DNA of 64,000 nucleotides from Paralvinella palmiformis (GCA_025642065.1 JAODUP010000040.1:2377501-2441500), one strand, 5' to 3'. Counted from the stretch's first letter, positions 1 through 16,082 are shown. Notes: generated by a model from the sequence alone, not told the origin. Translations and numbers: made by a program.

Positions 1-1331
1 TCTAGATCTGGGCAAAGTGTAAGTTTTTTCTTCCTATAAGCTCTTGTTAAACGGCTGAACAGTAAATATATTCTGCGAATATGTTACATTATTCTACATG
101 TTACTTTGATTTTTAGTATCTCAAATTGAAGGTTATGCCAAATATGGCGGATTTTCACATTATTCTTGGCCAATATTTGTGTCGAATTTATGTGTATATT
201 TTGACATCGGTACCCAAATAGTTTTTTAGCGGTGAACACTTCAATACTCCTGAGAACGTAATTAATTATAATCATTTATAATAATAAAGTATATTAAAAT
301 CATGAGACTTTGACTGTGGTAGGTCACAAGATGGCCAGGAAATAACCTCCAGACATAACACACCCAGGAGGCATTATGGTTAAATAAGTAATCGGTAAGA
401 GTCCATATTATATAAGAAATTGAGTCTTTATTTAGGTACTGACCTCCATTCCTCCGCCAATTTAGTGTTAAATGTATCCAGTATGAGAAGTTAATGGAGA
501 CTAATCTGTGGTAAATAAGCCAATAAAATATATATCAGACCAATAACATATATATTAACATCAGAGAATATATAACACAGATTTCTCTTTTCGGATGTCT
601 TGTGCTTTGACTTTCGCATCTACATTTGTGTACACATGTACGTGCTCGCACGCATGCACAGACGTGTAATTATATGTAATATGTTACTATTTACTATTGT
701 TCCATGTGAAAAGGTACCAGTATAAATATAATACCGTACTTACCCTATTCTCCCAACCTAAACTGATTTTAGGGTCGATTCTTTGATTGTAATTGACAAC
801 ACACAATCGTTATGACTTTGTAATCAACTATATGTTTTATAATGGAATAATTTAGTTCTGACACCATTTGTGACATTATGTCGATCGACCGTTTCTGATA
901 TCGGATAATCTAGATCGTATTACATGATATACATATAACAATAAGATACATTTTTTTAGCAAGCACAATAACCACAGCAACCACATAATAATAAAATATA
1001 ACTAAGAATATATATGAACATAAATTATATGTTTGCCGAAGTGTCGCATAGTCATTAGGGCTGTCTACCAGTGACACCACCTTTACAAACTGTGACGTTT
1101 GACAGAGCCCATGTGGTTTCACGGGATAGGGGAATATGTCCCACAAAAAGAAAACAAGAGAAACCACACACAGCTGCGCCATTACCAATAAGTAATTTCT
1201 TTTGAAATTGAGTAACATATGTCTGGACCATTGTGGCCTAGACGTTTGGAAGTTATTGAAATTCGTCGTCGAACTATATGTGTATTTTGTCTATTTCGTG
1301 TGTCATGTTTGTGTATGGTTTTGTAAGTAGA

Positions 1332-1374
<43 letters not shown>

Positions 1375-3323
1375 TAGAGAGAGTATGTTTTGGAGAGAAA
1401 AAGGGATGCATATTTTTGTCTATTTGCAGTTTATATAAATCAACGTTCGAACATTTATTTGTTTAAATAAAAGATTAATGTAAACACTGTATTGTCCTCT
1501 AGTCGTGATTCTGATTTTTTGAAATAATGTATTTGTGTGTGTGTATATATGCTAGTTGTATAATTGTATAATAGAAGCTTTTATAATGGAGTTAAATTGG
1601 TTTTCTGACGATTAAATATCAGATTATATAAATATATATTACCGAGGGTTCTTTTAAATATTTAATGTACTATATAGCAAATGTTTGTAACCAGAACTTC
1701 GTGTACATGCCTATATTTATATCTCTAATAATATAACACCAGCCGGCTATTTGTCATTGTCTAATCCGGCATATCGGACGGATGTTTATTATATAATAAT
1801 GAAGCTGTGCTATATAAATTGTCGACACGTTGATATAAGTATTTCAAAATCTTCATTTATGTATCGTATTTAATCATTTATTTTCTTGTGTGATGCAAAA
1901 GTTCATTATATGTACCTAATATGTCGATAATGATATAATAAATAATACATATATACAATAATTTCGGCTTTTCCTTTGCTAGCAGCTTCTGGACTAATTC
2001 TTAACACACAGATTACATTCCAAAAAGAAGATTCACTGTTGCAGAATATGATTAGGGCAGACTATGTCGTAAATACAAGAATCTCATTAAAATAACCGAA
2101 CACTCGAATGGAATAATCAGCATCTGCATTATGGATTCACTCAGGTAAATATAAGTAGACCAGTGAAATCCTGTATTTATAGATAGAGCAAATCTTGATT
2201 AACCCAAATTGAGACTGAGTTGGGTGTTGCCGTCGAGTAGCTCGAATGTGATGGAACCTGGCTTTTAGTAGAAATAAATATTTCCTTGTAATTTGAGCCA
2301 AATGAATAATGCAATTAGTAATGGAAAATATCACACTGTCGTGGTTTAGCCATACTCTAATACTTTATACTGTAGATGGCTAATAGAAGTGATATATTCG
2401 TGATCAGTAGTCAAAAGTAATGTGAAAGTTAGCGTATTTTAAGTATTTCGGTTATTGTTTGAGGGAGTGGGTCATCAAATCGCTGAATCACTGACTAGCT
2501 TGTTTAGGTTTCGTCTTAGTCACAACAGAGGAGTATGTTCAAATAGCTACTCCCTAAGAAAACAAATATAGGTATCACTGTGATTCAAGCCTAATCTGGT
2601 TATTTGCAGCCCTATGTTCGAACTTTGCGCTATCAATGTCCCGTTGTCTTTTATATTGAGAGAGTCACTCACCACACTACATTTTATCAGTAAGATGATA
2701 ATGATGGCCATATTACATCATCATATACATTTATTGAGTAGGATGTCAGCACATAATAGGTCACGTGACTATATAGACATATTATATGTCACAAGTCTCC
2801 AATAGCAGTTGTATCTATATATTAGAAGATTCTAAGAAATAAATTGTAAATATAAAATAGATCGCAGTCAAGTAGTTACCCTTATGTGTCTAAATGTCAA
2901 TAGCCAGTCTGTTCCTCGTATTTCTATAATTGGCAACAATATATTATTCTCCAAAGACCTCGGCAAATTAAACTTAATACAACTAAAGTATTGCTAACAG
3001 TGTAATTCCTTAAGGTAAATACATATCAGTTGTTACCTAAAGTTTTACCTCAGCAGTAACAGTACATAATTTAACCGGAATTCTGCTAATATTGTATGTT
3101 TATGAGCTACATTACATTTTAAATAACAACAATAAGAATAACAACAATAACATTAACAAGGAAAAACATTACTAATCCTTTGTTCTAATGCGGAGAACAC
3201 TTTTTGGAAATTGTCTACCCAATAACTGCCTCTCTATGTGTACCTTTCCATGTTATTAATGTTTGCAGTTTTACGACCACGAGGTAACAAATAATATTAA
3301 TCCCTGAAATACTGATAGCCAGG

Positions 3324-3326
<3 letters not shown>
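1..3326. other. Intergenic, no gene seen
   Basis: AT-rich sequence with short open frames only; none shows a domain, a splice context or codon structure that I can support. It holds a (GA)n tract at 1335-1371. Near 1742-1785 there is a GC-richer patch containing AATCCGGC and ATCGGAC, reminiscent of pogo/Tigger terminal repeats, but too little is present to call an element. Confidence 0.6.
1335..1371. repeat. (GA)n microsatellite
   Basis: Uninterrupted GA dinucleotides of about 18 units. Confidence 0.95.

Positions 3327-3358
<32 letters not shown>
3327..3358. repeat. (TA)16 microsatellite
   Basis: Perfect AT/TA run of 32 bases. Confidence 0.95.
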
Positions 3359-3361
<3 letters not shown>

Positions 3362-3450
3362 AGGTTATCATCTTCATCCAATTTAATATTTATACAACCA
3401 TACCTCTTCTGGTCATTTAAGATTTACGGCTAATTACAATCATTTAACAG

Positions 3451-5815
<2,365 letters not shown>

Positions 5816-6899
5816 CTTTTGGGTGTTTTCCCCTACGTGGGCGCATCGCTAAACAAATGGTATTATCACCATAGGGGGGAAAAGCAAGAACTGATCTCTA
5901 TATAATTCATTATAATTATAGAAATAAAATAAGGAAAAAATTTAAAAATAAAAAAAAAATACACAAGCAAAAACCGAGTTCTTATGGGAAACACTGGAGT
6001 GGGCGATAATATAGGGCGTCAAATGAGCAGTTAAAAAGAAAATACAAGAAATACAAAATAACTAAATATAATCAATTTATATTAATATAAATTAAATCTA
6101 TATTACATAATATGCAAAATACACCAGTTTCACTGGTGTAACTTATCTAATAGCTGAACTATCCGAGAAATAGTCCGGTGCCATTACATCGAGAGCCGGT
6201 CATACTTCCCGCCACAAACATTGGTCTTGTTATGCCCTCTTATACACCTAATGTGTCTTGGATTCAATCTCTTTACATATTATTTTGTATTACTATTTTT
6301 ATAATGGCTTTTAATAAGAAATCGATCTACTAATATTATTGGTGAATAACTGTGTAATAAACTTACGTGTTATAATTTGAAATAAGAAAATATATAATTA
6401 TTTGAATTATCAACGAAAATAAGTTATTTCCGCTATATATTCTTTAATCATTTCGCCATTAGCGTTTAGTATAATACTAGACAGAGACTTAAAGGTAAAT
6501 ATAATATGTCAATTTGATCTTAGATAGAGTAAAAGTTGGTTATAAATAATTAGGATATAACGAAATGATATCTCAACTCGAAGTGGTTAGCTGGTACGGT
6601 CAAGCGTCCATTCACTTCCATGGTAAAGAAACTGGGCTATAAGGAAAATCATACAACGAAAAATTGCTTAAGGCGAAGTGATTTTTCGATCCCAGCAGCA
6701 TGAAATCAATATAACTCGTGCTGATTATAACAAAATACGATGTTTAAAATTTCATTTGTCAGTCAGTCCAACGCCAGTTATGATCATTGCAATTGTAAAT
6801 ACAACAACCAATATGACACTTGTCACTTTAAAGGATATTGAGGCGTATATTAAACTGCGAACTCTTTAACTAGAGACAAAATAATCATCAAATATCGCA
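5816..6899. other. Intergenic, no gene seen
   Basis: AT-rich sequence beyond the 5' end of LINE copy 1. No supported frame, RNA gene or recognisable repeat. Confidence 0.5.
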
Positions 6900-7070
6900 A
6901 TGGCTAGCAAACATAAACCACTCTTGACACAAAGTTACAAGCTTTTGAAGAAGTTGACTCAAATTGCCAAAGGATTTGGTGTTCAGTGTAGCACACTATG
7001 ACTGTCAACGTGGTTGACAAACAAGGATGCATTGAGAACAACATACATAAATTTGTGTGCAAAACGGAGT
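6900..7070 (+). pseudogene. pogo/Tigger-like transposase N-terminus
   Basis: From the ATG at 6900 the frame begins MASKHK, then LLTQSYKLLKKL, then QIAKGFGVQCSTL before a stop at about 7001. Past the stop a WLTNKD-type segment follows. The order (basic MASKRK-like start, helix ending in LKKL, IAK-FGV, ST-L, then W-KNKD) is that of the CENP-B/psq-type helix-turn-helix that opens pogo/Tigger/Jerky transposases and binds the element's ends. Only about 55 codons are recognisable; the second HTH and the DDE domain are absent nearby. It is a dead fragment. The match rests on motif memory, so chance similarity cannot be excluded. Confidence 0.45.
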
Positions 7071-7508
7071 GTCTGTCTTCAGTCATTGCATGACGCGATT
7101 CATTTATTTCCGAATATGAAAGCCATTCAAAATGTAGCAAGTCAGCAAAATTTTTATTCCAAGAATCACTGTTTTGTAACAGATTTTTTCATGTAAATTC
7201 ACGAAGAAGAATATGGAAATAAAAGATGAAATTAATAGTTGGTTTTCATCATCCAATCAGAGACTAAGAACACATTTGCTCCGTGTCTTAATAAAACATG
7301 GTTATTTTCACCAATTATCGCTTATGCGTTGGTAACTAATTGAAAACTTCCCAGTGCCCTTGAATTTCGTTATAACCAACTTTAACTGTAACAAGTTGCA
7401 TCGTTCATTAGCGAAGTTCTGTCATAAGACAAAAATTAACTTCTCCGAGACTATAAAATACAAGAAGAGTAATTAGCTTCATTATGACCGATGACTTATG
7501 TCATCACC

Positions 7509-7559
7509 TTTACACTGCTACATGCTTTACACTGCTACATGTTTTACAATGATACATTC
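7509..7559. repeat. 17-bp tandem repeat, 3 copies
   Basis: Three head-to-tail copies of a 17-base unit (TTTACACTGCTACATGY). The first two differ by one base and the third is more diverged. It lies just upstream of a SINE fragment. Confidence 0.85.
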
Positions 7560-7569
7560 TTATAGGCGT

Positions 7570-7690
7570 CCCTGGAGGTTGTTTCATCTTTGACTTCGCT
7601 TCATTACCATTGGAAGTCGCTCGCCCCATTTAGCCTGCCGTGTACACAAAAGTGGTCTTAAAATATCAATCATCAATCATCATGCTGATA
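7570..7690 (+). repeat. SINE fragment (body and ATC tail)
   Basis: Contains the SINE body seen complete at 44322-44520: CATCTTTGAC, CTTCATTACC, GGAAGTCGCTCG, CCCATTTAGCC and ACAAAAGTGG in order, ending in an ATCAATCATC tail. The tRNA-like head is missing or unrecognisable. Confidence 0.75.
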
Positions 7691-7876
7691 GTAAACGAAC
7701 GATTTAAATACTTCGATTAAAGGAGAAGTTACTTGATGTCTATATAACTTTCTTGTCTGATTAGGTTAAACCAAAAGTAGATTATCAACATGTTTTGTGA
7801 TAAATCGATTGTGGTAAATACAATTGTACACTATTTCAACATTTAAAAATCCAAATATTACATTTATATAGCTTTG

Positions 7877-7922
7877 ACATTATTATTATTATTATAAGTA
7901 GTAGTAGTAGTAGTATTAGTAT
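7877..7922. repeat. (TTA)n(TAG)n microsatellite
   Basis: About six ATT units pass into six TAG units. Confidence 0.9.
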
Positions 7923-7929
7923 TACGTAA

Positions 7930-9355
7930 TTGTAAATGCCAGGTGCACTAATGAACTGACTTCACACAGATTACGATGTATCCATTCTCACAAGATTATT
8001 TATGTTAGTGAAATATAATATGGAACTAATAAAGACAAGTACAATAGAGAAGGTTTTCTCTGTTACAGTTAATATTCCTCTTGAGTAGAAATATTCAAAG
8101 ATATTACCTTCTACAGATGGTAATTGTAAAAGTTCTATCAGCAATCATTGACCTCTGATATATAATATCATACTTGAGGTCCTTTTAATTGGTTCCAATT
8201 AATCTTCTCTATAGACCTCTCTCTCTCTCCCGATTCTGCCGACCGCCATCATTCATTCTCCACACTTAAATTCTATAACATATTTTCCATTGAAAAAGTA
8301 TTTTCTTATCAGCGACTAACTCACATTTGACAAGCCGTTTTTGCCAAGAAAAACGTATCATAAGGTTAAAGTTAATTACTATCAATAATAATACTTAATC
8401 AAATTTTATCCAAACACTACTGTGCGAAACATTTATTTTTTAGTTCATTTGATATATAATAACCGAATTGGATATTGATTTGTGCCATATATATTGAGAT
8501 TGCTGAAACAGCAGATTATCACAAAAGAATGTTTGGAATGTGAAACAAATATATTAAAATACATTTAACATAAAAAGAAAACATGAAAAATAAAGTAAAT
8601 TATAATAGAAAAAAGGATTACCTTTGAAAAGATAATTATTTCTGATGTGTAACTGTCTGGGTGATGGATAGAAAGAACTGGAAGATAAATACAATTCTTA
8701 AATGATTAAAGTATACATAATTGGATTTCTACTATATACAATAAATAAATGAGTTCCTATAGATCCCAAAATAGGACTTTAATTTCCTGATAATAAATAT
8801 ATAACTATTACCTTACTATTTACTTAAGACACTGAGTATTTTTATTAATGACTATTAATATAAACAAAACATAAACGTTTTGTTAAAGTAAATACCTTAC
8901 CGTTTGGTAATGAATTGGGAATTGTATATATTGATTTTAAGTGATATGTTTTGTTAATAAGTTAATGATTTAATAATTATTGCATACAGCTGACGTAAAA
9001 AGCTTAAAGAATGTATAGTCGAATGTTGGTTATACGTATTTCATTATCAAATGTTGGTAAATTCTATGACATTACACTAGTTGTATGCTTGATGACTCCT
9101 TCCAATCTCTACACATATATCGTGTTGAGTAGCTAGCTATCTATCTTTAGACATGTTCTTCTCGGTCTCTGTCTTTTAGTTTCCATCATATATATGAATA
9201 TAGATGAGTTTGTTCCATCTCTGCATTGTGACGCTTATCAATAGTTTGAGCCCTCAAGTGAAGGAGTGGTGATATTAGTTAAAGCAGGGCATACAAAAAC
9301 TGCCGAAACTTGAAATGGTAAACGGACTAGACGTAATTCCAGCATGATTGAAACA
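7930..9355. other. Intergenic, no gene seen
   Basis: Very AT-rich sequence with no supported coding frame and no repeat I can match to others in the window, apart from short (TC)n at about 8217. Confidence 0.5.
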
Positions 9356-9874
9356 TTGTTACTGACAGATAAATTGAGTTTAGAGGATGTAGTCCAGTAT
9401 TTGTCTTATAATTTAAGGATAGCGTCATTGGCTTAGATATCTGTTTACTCCTCAGTATTATTGTATGATCGGGAATACAGTCGAGTACAGGCACCATACA
9501 AGTTTCTGAGGAGCTGTGATGTGGCTCATTTAGTTAGTGTACACTTGGTACCTAGACGGTAAAAAAGGTTTACTCAAATGCCACGGACAAAATGGAGAAA
9601 AATAATGCCAGTTGGGAAAAGGGTCCAAGTAATCCATAAACAGTATCTATGTAATATGTAGTATGATCCTTGAAAATGTACCCATGACACAAGGGTTTGT
9701 TGTTCGGGGAGAATCCCCAGGCTGTCGCTTAATCAGCACAGCCTATCCTATGACACAAGCTGAAGGTTTACATACGTATGTAACAAATGTAAAGTCCTTC
9801 ATCCAGGGTCAGAATACCCACAATATTTCATTCTTAGTATATGTCTCTGTGTAATGAAATAAAATCAATTAGAA

Positions 9875-10450
9875 AATGTCTGTTCTCAATATTTTGGAAT
9901 GGAAGTTTGAATTAGCAGATGATGTAGACAAATCGTTTATATTAGAAGGCATTCACACTGGTTTCAGTATTGCTGACAGAGAGAGTGCTAAAAGTCCTGT
10001 CAATATAAATAACCATTAAGGCTGTTTCAGTTCAAAATATAAGGATGGGATGGAAGCTTTGGTGGGTTCAAAAATCAGTAACGGTTGTCTATATTTACGT
10101 CAATATCAAACCCAATATATGAAGCCTTCTTGCAACTCTTGATAAATATGACGGTTATATTAGACTGATCCGTGTTGCTAAAAGTCCTCAGATGTTTGCT
10201 CTAAATGATTAGACAGGTACAAATGTTAGTGTAAATTATTATGGCTTTAAACATGCATTACACATAATTACACCAGCACGTTATTGTTGTAAGATTGATT
10301 TAAAATCTGCTTATAGATCAATAGGTATAAAGCCATCACAATATCACGAGCATCATTTAAGCAATTGCAAAACGTAATAGGTAAATTAAATTGGGTTAGT
10401 GAAGTTATTAAGGTTGCAATGAAGTTTATGAAGATGCTTATAGGTGGATA
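9875..10450 (+). pseudogene. DIRS-like reverse transcriptase / RNase H remnant
   Basis: Frames around 9920-10020 read ILEGIHTGFSIADRESAKS, the typical opening of DIRS-family RT domains. Near 10285-10340 comes CCKIDLKSAYRSIGIKPSQ, which carries the palm motif A pattern (D-x-K-S-A-Y-R). Near 10375-10440, with a frameshift, is GKLNWVSEVIKVAMKFM, which corresponds to the start of the RNase H region. Stops interrupt between these motifs, and the YxDD-type motif C was not found. Family knowledge: the domain copies element RNA into DNA. This copy cannot. Confidence 0.65.
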
Positions 10451-10779
10451 TTAGCCATTAAAGTATTTCTAGACAAAAATATTCTTCATTAGCATTAGGT
10501 TAATATGGTTCATTTTAATGTTTCCAATAAATGTTCTGGTTATGTATATCAAAATGATTGGGAGGTATATGGCCTGGCATAATGATTTAACAGAATTAGA
10601 AAATGTCCATATCAATTGTAAAGAGACAATTTCTGTCTGAACCCGTAGCTGCCCAATATTGAGCACCTCTTTGGCAAAATTAAAAGGTATTATTTGTATT
10701 GATAATGTAATCTCCAATTCAAGTAGTTAAATATGTATTATGTTATGTATAACTATAAGTTTAAGGTTTCCTTACCTAA

Positions 10780-10885
10780 GATGATGATAATGGTGATGAT
10801 GATGATGATAATGATTATTAATGTTTTACGGCCACTTTTGTGCACATGGTAGGCTAAATGGGCCGTTCTTCACCAAGGAGAGTGG
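10780..10885 (-). repeat. SINE fragment inside DIRS-like element
   Basis: Read on the plus strand it starts with a GATGATGAT tail and continues ACGGCCACTTTTGTGCACAT, GGTAGGCTAAATGGGCCG. This is the 3' half of the SINE at 44322-44520 in the same orientation. It lies between the RT and recombinase parts of the DIRS-like element, so it inserted after that element. Confidence 0.75.
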
Positions 10886-11229
10886 TTTATGTGTAATCTA
10901 TCAATACATGTTATTAGCCTAAATAAAATGAGTTATTTTCGTTTACTGCATCACATGTCAAAGCCTAGTATTATTTGGATCTTTAGATGGGACTCAGATA
11001 TTGGAGATAGCTTCAGATGAGGACATAGCTCGTTATCGTCAGAAATAATTCGCTGTTTCTACAAAAAAGGGTAGTTCATCAGATCTGAATTCGTAAATGA
11101 TTTGTGTGTTAATGGTGACAAATGAACCTATTGTGGTACGGGGTTGTTTTGGCTAGAGAACTATCTCCCCAGTAAATGTTGTCCTATTTGAGTATTGCCA
11201 AGGTTACTAAATTTTGAATGAAATGTGTC

Positions 11230-11760
11230 TTATCCGTTGGTTAACAATTTGTTTTATGGATAGTTAACTGAGAGACAATAAACATGACAAAGGTGTTGTT
11301 GTTAAACAGGTTTTGTTTATTGTTCCTGCTATTTTATTGAACATAAAAGCCTGTAAGATCTATTGGTCCTACTGGGCCAACTTTTGGTGCTTGCTATAAA
11401 CTCACCAGAAACGAATCAATAAAAACAAGCATATCTTCTTCTGCCATTGCCAGATATCCCAAATCACCCTTTATGTCCAGTAACGGTTCTCAAACAAATG
11501 TTTAACTCAGCAGGGATTTATATGTCTTACTCCTTAGGTCCGATACCTTTAAAGTATGGCCAGTGTATTAAGGATCAACAATATTTATTGAGGGGTTTAG
11601 GGTGGGAAACTGGTTATACAGGAGACAGTGTTAGAAGAAGATGGGTTACATATAAGCTCCAGCTAAGAATTCCGGATGAATGTATAAAATTGTTGGATGA
11701 TTAGTGCTCGGATGTCTATCAAAGGTACCTTATTGTCTCTTTTAATACAATAAGTATCAT
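11230..11760 (+). pseudogene. DIRS-like tyrosine recombinase remnant
   Basis: Near 11305-11395 one frame reads VKQVLFIVPAILLNI and then YWANFWCLL, like the start of the catalytic domain in DIRS recombinases. From 11447 an open frame carries NHPLCPVTVLKQMF, then TGDSVRRRWVTYKLQLRIP, ECIKLLDD, and after one stop SDVYQRYL. Known members have G-H-S-x-R-R-G followed by about 25 residues and a Y-x-R-Y block. Here the histidine is replaced by aspartate and a stop precedes the tyrosine block, so the enzyme is dead. The 85-codon frame at 11447-11704 is its longest open piece. Confidence 0.7.
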
Positions 11761-12528
<768 letters not shown>

Positions 12529-12619
12529 TGCAAACAACACATAGGATAATAATACCAGTCAAACATTTTATGAATTTCCCAACATATTAATAATTCAGAC
12601 ATTTGTTACAAAGTTCATC

Positions 12620-12720
12620 TTGTCCAATGCTGGTGTGACTTTATTAGATAAGTGACGTGATGGTACAAATAACTGGACTCCTTGATCAATTCAGAAATAA
12701 CTGACTGATGCCATATGATT
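12620..12720. other. Diverged duplicated block, family P4, copy 1
   Basis: GTGACTTTATTAGATAAGTG and the following 60 bases (ending near TTGATCAATTCAG) align with gaps to 16083-16160 and 37645-37715, all in the same orientation. No coding sense seen. Confidence 0.45.
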
Positions 12721-13197
12721 AGAACTTAAATAGCAACAAGTGTAATAAAATTGTAAAAAGAGGCTTTCAGCTGAAATATTTCCAATCAGATGTATCTGGG
12801 AAAAATCAGGACGATTTTAATTATTAGTACATCTGTAAGCTAAAAGATGACATCCAAATTTACAAATTCCCTTCTCTATATTGATTAGTAGAAAGATATA
12901 TATGGCTGTACTACACGCTTTCTGTATTTTTCTATGATTGTTCTTTAATTACTATCGAAATAATGTCCGTTTTTATGCATTAGCTATGACCATTATTATA
13001 CTGTTGTTTTAGATTATCTCCACAAGCACTCATTGTAATATATAATCTATTCCTAAATTGATTCTATTCCTTTTGATCATATAACCGGCGTATCGTTGTT
13101 CGGTGATTACCACTCTTATTTGGTATTGGTGATGGTCTCATCCAAGAAATATGGATAAATAATCAGGTCAAAGTCCGCTATTAATGGGTGCACCATC

Positions 13198-13276
13198 AGA
13201 GAGAGAGAGAGAGAGTGAGAGAGGGGGGGCAAAGAGAGAGAGAGAGTGAGAGGGGGGGGAGGGAGAGAGAGAGAGA
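13198..13276. repeat. (GA)n / G-rich microsatellite
   Basis: GA dinucleotide array broken by two G7-G8 runs. Confidence 0.9.
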
Positions 13277-13654
13277 CAATTGGCACTACCAATGGCACTA
13301 CGGAAATGCCTAAAATATAGAACAGTTAGGCACAGGTTAGAATATAGATTCTAACGTATGAATTGTTAAATATGTTTCATAGCAAAAGGTTGAAGCCATC
13401 AAAATAATACGAATTAAATGAATCCTGCATTTTATAAATCGTTTTATCTTCGAAGAGTACATTTTACGCCCTGTTTCATTATCTCTTTCTTATCGTCATT
13501 TATGAAGGTACATAAAATCAATTACCTGTTGGCTGATAATTCAGCGAATGACAATAAAATATTTATTATCCATAATATTCAGGAACAATGGAACATTTAT
13601 TTTCATATAATACAAACGTCGGTTAATCTTAACGGGAACATCGCTAATATACTA

Positions 13655-13736
13655 ATAACAACAATAACAATAACAATACTACTACTCCTACTACTACTAC
13701 TACTAATAATAATAATAACAATAATAATAATAAATT
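13655..13736. repeat. Trinucleotide array (ACA/ACT/AAT)
   Basis: ACAATA-type units pass into (TAC)n and then (AAT)n. Confidence 0.85.
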
Positions 13737-14149
13737 AGATTTAATACAGCATATTTACAAAACGATGATGTGCAATTAAATCATATTAATAAGTAGGTTA
13801 GAGTGTTTTGAGTAGAACCAAGAACAATTGTGATAATATTATGTTGTAATGCATAATTATGTTCCAATAGTTTTCCTAATGGACGTATATGTCAGCATCC
13901 AACGAACTGCAGATGTTATGGATACTATTAAAGTCTGGACTTATCTTTATTTATCTTCAAGATCTTCAGGGCCTATATTATCACGACTTGTTTTTTTTCT
14001 CAACGGCTCCAATATTGTGAATTAGCATAATAACTAATACCTAACTCTGTCAAGGTAAAGCTGAAACTATAACTATCTCTGGCGTCATAGGTTAGTTATT
14101 ACTTAACCAATATCCTCTCCGTTTTATGAATTACGTATGAATTATCTCC

Positions 14150-14345
14150 TATCTCAATATGTCGTTCGAGCTTTGATGCCAGTAAATGCCAGCGTTTTAA
14201 CACGAAAATGCCGGCATTACTTCTTTAATCTTTGGACAATGATATTTGTAAAGACAACACTAAATATCCTATTATAACTTGTTTTACCTTTATCATTATC
14301 GGTAACCTATTGAGATTATACCAATCAGGCAGCATCATTTCAATA
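14150..14345. other. Diverged duplicated block, family P3, copy 1
   Basis: Sequences such as ATGCCAGTAAATGCCAG, CTTCTTTAATC, TTTGTAAAGACAACAC, ATCCTATTATAAC and CAGCATCA recur in order at 61195-61345 and partly at 33550-33690, in the same orientation. Each copy is followed within about 60-120 bases by a long (TA)n run. Confidence 0.5.
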
Positions 14346-14457
14346 ATTATAGTCTAAATATCAGGAAGTAGACATGAAAGAATGGCTTTTGGGGATTAAT
14401 TCTATTCACCTACTTACAGCTATAGAGAACATGAATTTCCCTTTTTTAATATTTCAG

Positions 14458-14458
<1 letters not shown>

Positions 14459-14519
<61 letters not shown>
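14459..14519. repeat. (TA)n microsatellite
   Basis: About 30 perfect TA units. Confidence 0.95.
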
Positions 14520-14522
<3 letters not shown>

Positions 14523-14611
14523 TATGAACTATTATCTATCATGCTGGAATCACATTCTGTATTAGAATGCAAAACGTTATACTATTTCAAACGAGACAAT
14601 CGTAGCCCACA

Positions 14612-14724
14612 CACTCACTGACACTTAAACTATAGATATATTACTCAAAACTTACCAAAGGAAGGTATATTGTTTATGTTCAGTCTCCTAGTTAATCTAA
14701 TAGTGCTTAGTTTGCTGATTGACT
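14612..14724. other. Local duplicate P5, copy 1
   Basis: Matches 15340-15442 in order: GATATATTAC, CAAA, AAAG-AAGG, AGT-CCTAGT-AATCTA, TTAGTTTGCT. The two copies lie about 730 bases apart in the same orientation. Confidence 0.6.
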
Positions 14725-14848
14725 GACTGACTGACTGATTGATTGATTGACTCAATGACTGATTGGCTGACTGATTGGCTGACTGACTGATTGACTGACT
14801 GACTCACTTACTCACTCTTTCATTTACTCACTTACTCACTCACTCACC
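14715..14848. repeat. (TGAC)n/(TCAC)n tetranucleotide array
   Basis: Imperfect TGAC, TGAT and TGGC units turn into ACTC-type units. Similar but reversed-sense arrays (GTGA) occur at 61552 and 63770. Confidence 0.9.
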
Positions 14849-15239
14849 AAGTATTGCCTTGTGCATTACAGTCTAATTATGTGCTTGATTCGTTATATTC
14901 CTTCACCTTTACTTGGGTCAACAAACAGTGGATAAATATTAACGCCTGATTTCCGATTTCCCGTCTATTACAATAGCTGTTGTATAAACATAGAGAGATA
15001 TCTGGGGGGGTCATTACCACCAGCAGCTTTTAGTCGCATGACGTTTACCGCACCATCAGACTGAAGTGAGGCCGTGTAAAGACCTAATTTGGCATCCACT
15101 GATGTTCTAAACGAAAGATGTTAGTGTGGCTTCTAGTGTAATAGTGATTATATACACTATTAGTTATATCGTCCTATATAAGCTTACAGCAAACAGATAA
15201 TACAAATATGATACGTTTACGTCTCTGTGCCAACATACA

Positions 15240-15332
15240 CACCAACAGACGGACAGACGGACAGACAGACTTACAGACAGACATACAGACATACATACAG
15301 GCACAGACATACACACACACACACACACACAC
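15240..15332. repeat. (ACAG)n and (CA)n array
   Basis: GACAGACG-type tetranucleotides followed by about 12 CA units. Confidence 0.9.
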
Positions 15333-15339
15333 ATAAACA

Positions 15340-15442
15340 GTGAAACTCATACTATGGATATATTACACAAACCCCATCAAAGCAAGGCAACGTGTTTGTA
15401 TTAAGTTCCCTAGTGAATCTACCAGAGGTTAGTTTGCTCACA
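15340..15442. other. Local duplicate P5, copy 2
   Basis: Second copy of the segment at 14612-14724, ending in the shared TTAGTTTGCT. Confidence 0.6.
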
Positions 15443-16082
15443 TCATCCTGATCACAAAGAACTCGTGATCTACACAAATGTATCTCCAACTACCGCATCA
15501 CTAGGTATCTGTTTCATCAAAGAATCACTCAATTGTTATTAGCAAAACTGAATGAATTATGGGGTTTATCTTTTATCAAAGTATCAGCCTCTTGTCCTAA
15601 TATTTGAATTACCATTTGATCAAATTAGACAATTCAAGGAGTTAAGACTGATTTGATTCTAACGTGAAATGTATTAATTAATCGTACCGAAAATGTTTAA
15701 TATGACAGAAACTCGGTTATAAGCGTAGCAATGATAAAACAGTTAACTCCACGCAATACGTATACCTTAGACTTGTGGTTATTTGTAATGTGGACCAATT
15801 TATGTTCCGGTGTGTCCTGATGAGTCCTTCGTGTAGCCACTAAAAAAAGACTACCTTTTATCTGATAGTATATAATGGGACAGTAACATTACCCAGAAGA
15901 CTCTATCAATGTTATCATGTCTGCTGCAGATGGTACGAAGATGTTCCTCCACCTGATGTAAGAAGTATCTGAAACACTGAGATGCACTCTTTATTGAGTA
16001 ATACAAATGCTAAACAGCTCAGTCCTTTTATAGTTGTATTTAGCTATCAGCAAAAACATCGCCTCCCAGAAAATGATACGAG

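Larger units (their letters stand above)
9360..11760 (+). mobile_element. Decayed DIRS-like retroelement
   Basis: Three parts occur in the order expected of DIRS/Ngaro-type elements: a gag-like stretch (near 9450-9540, LLYDREYSRVQAPYKF), a reverse transcriptase with the start of RNase H (9940-10450), and a tyrosine recombinase (11280-11760). Such elements integrate by a tyrosine recombinase instead of a DDE integrase. Terminal repeats could not be located, so the limits are approximate. A SINE fragment sits inside at 10780-10885. Stops and frameshifts occur throughout, so the copy is inactive. Confidence 0.65.

Noticed and set aside
14715..14848. Telomere-like or functional tetranucleotide tract
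   Set aside because: TGAC/TCAC units are irregular and match ordinary microsatellite decay; no telomeric motif.
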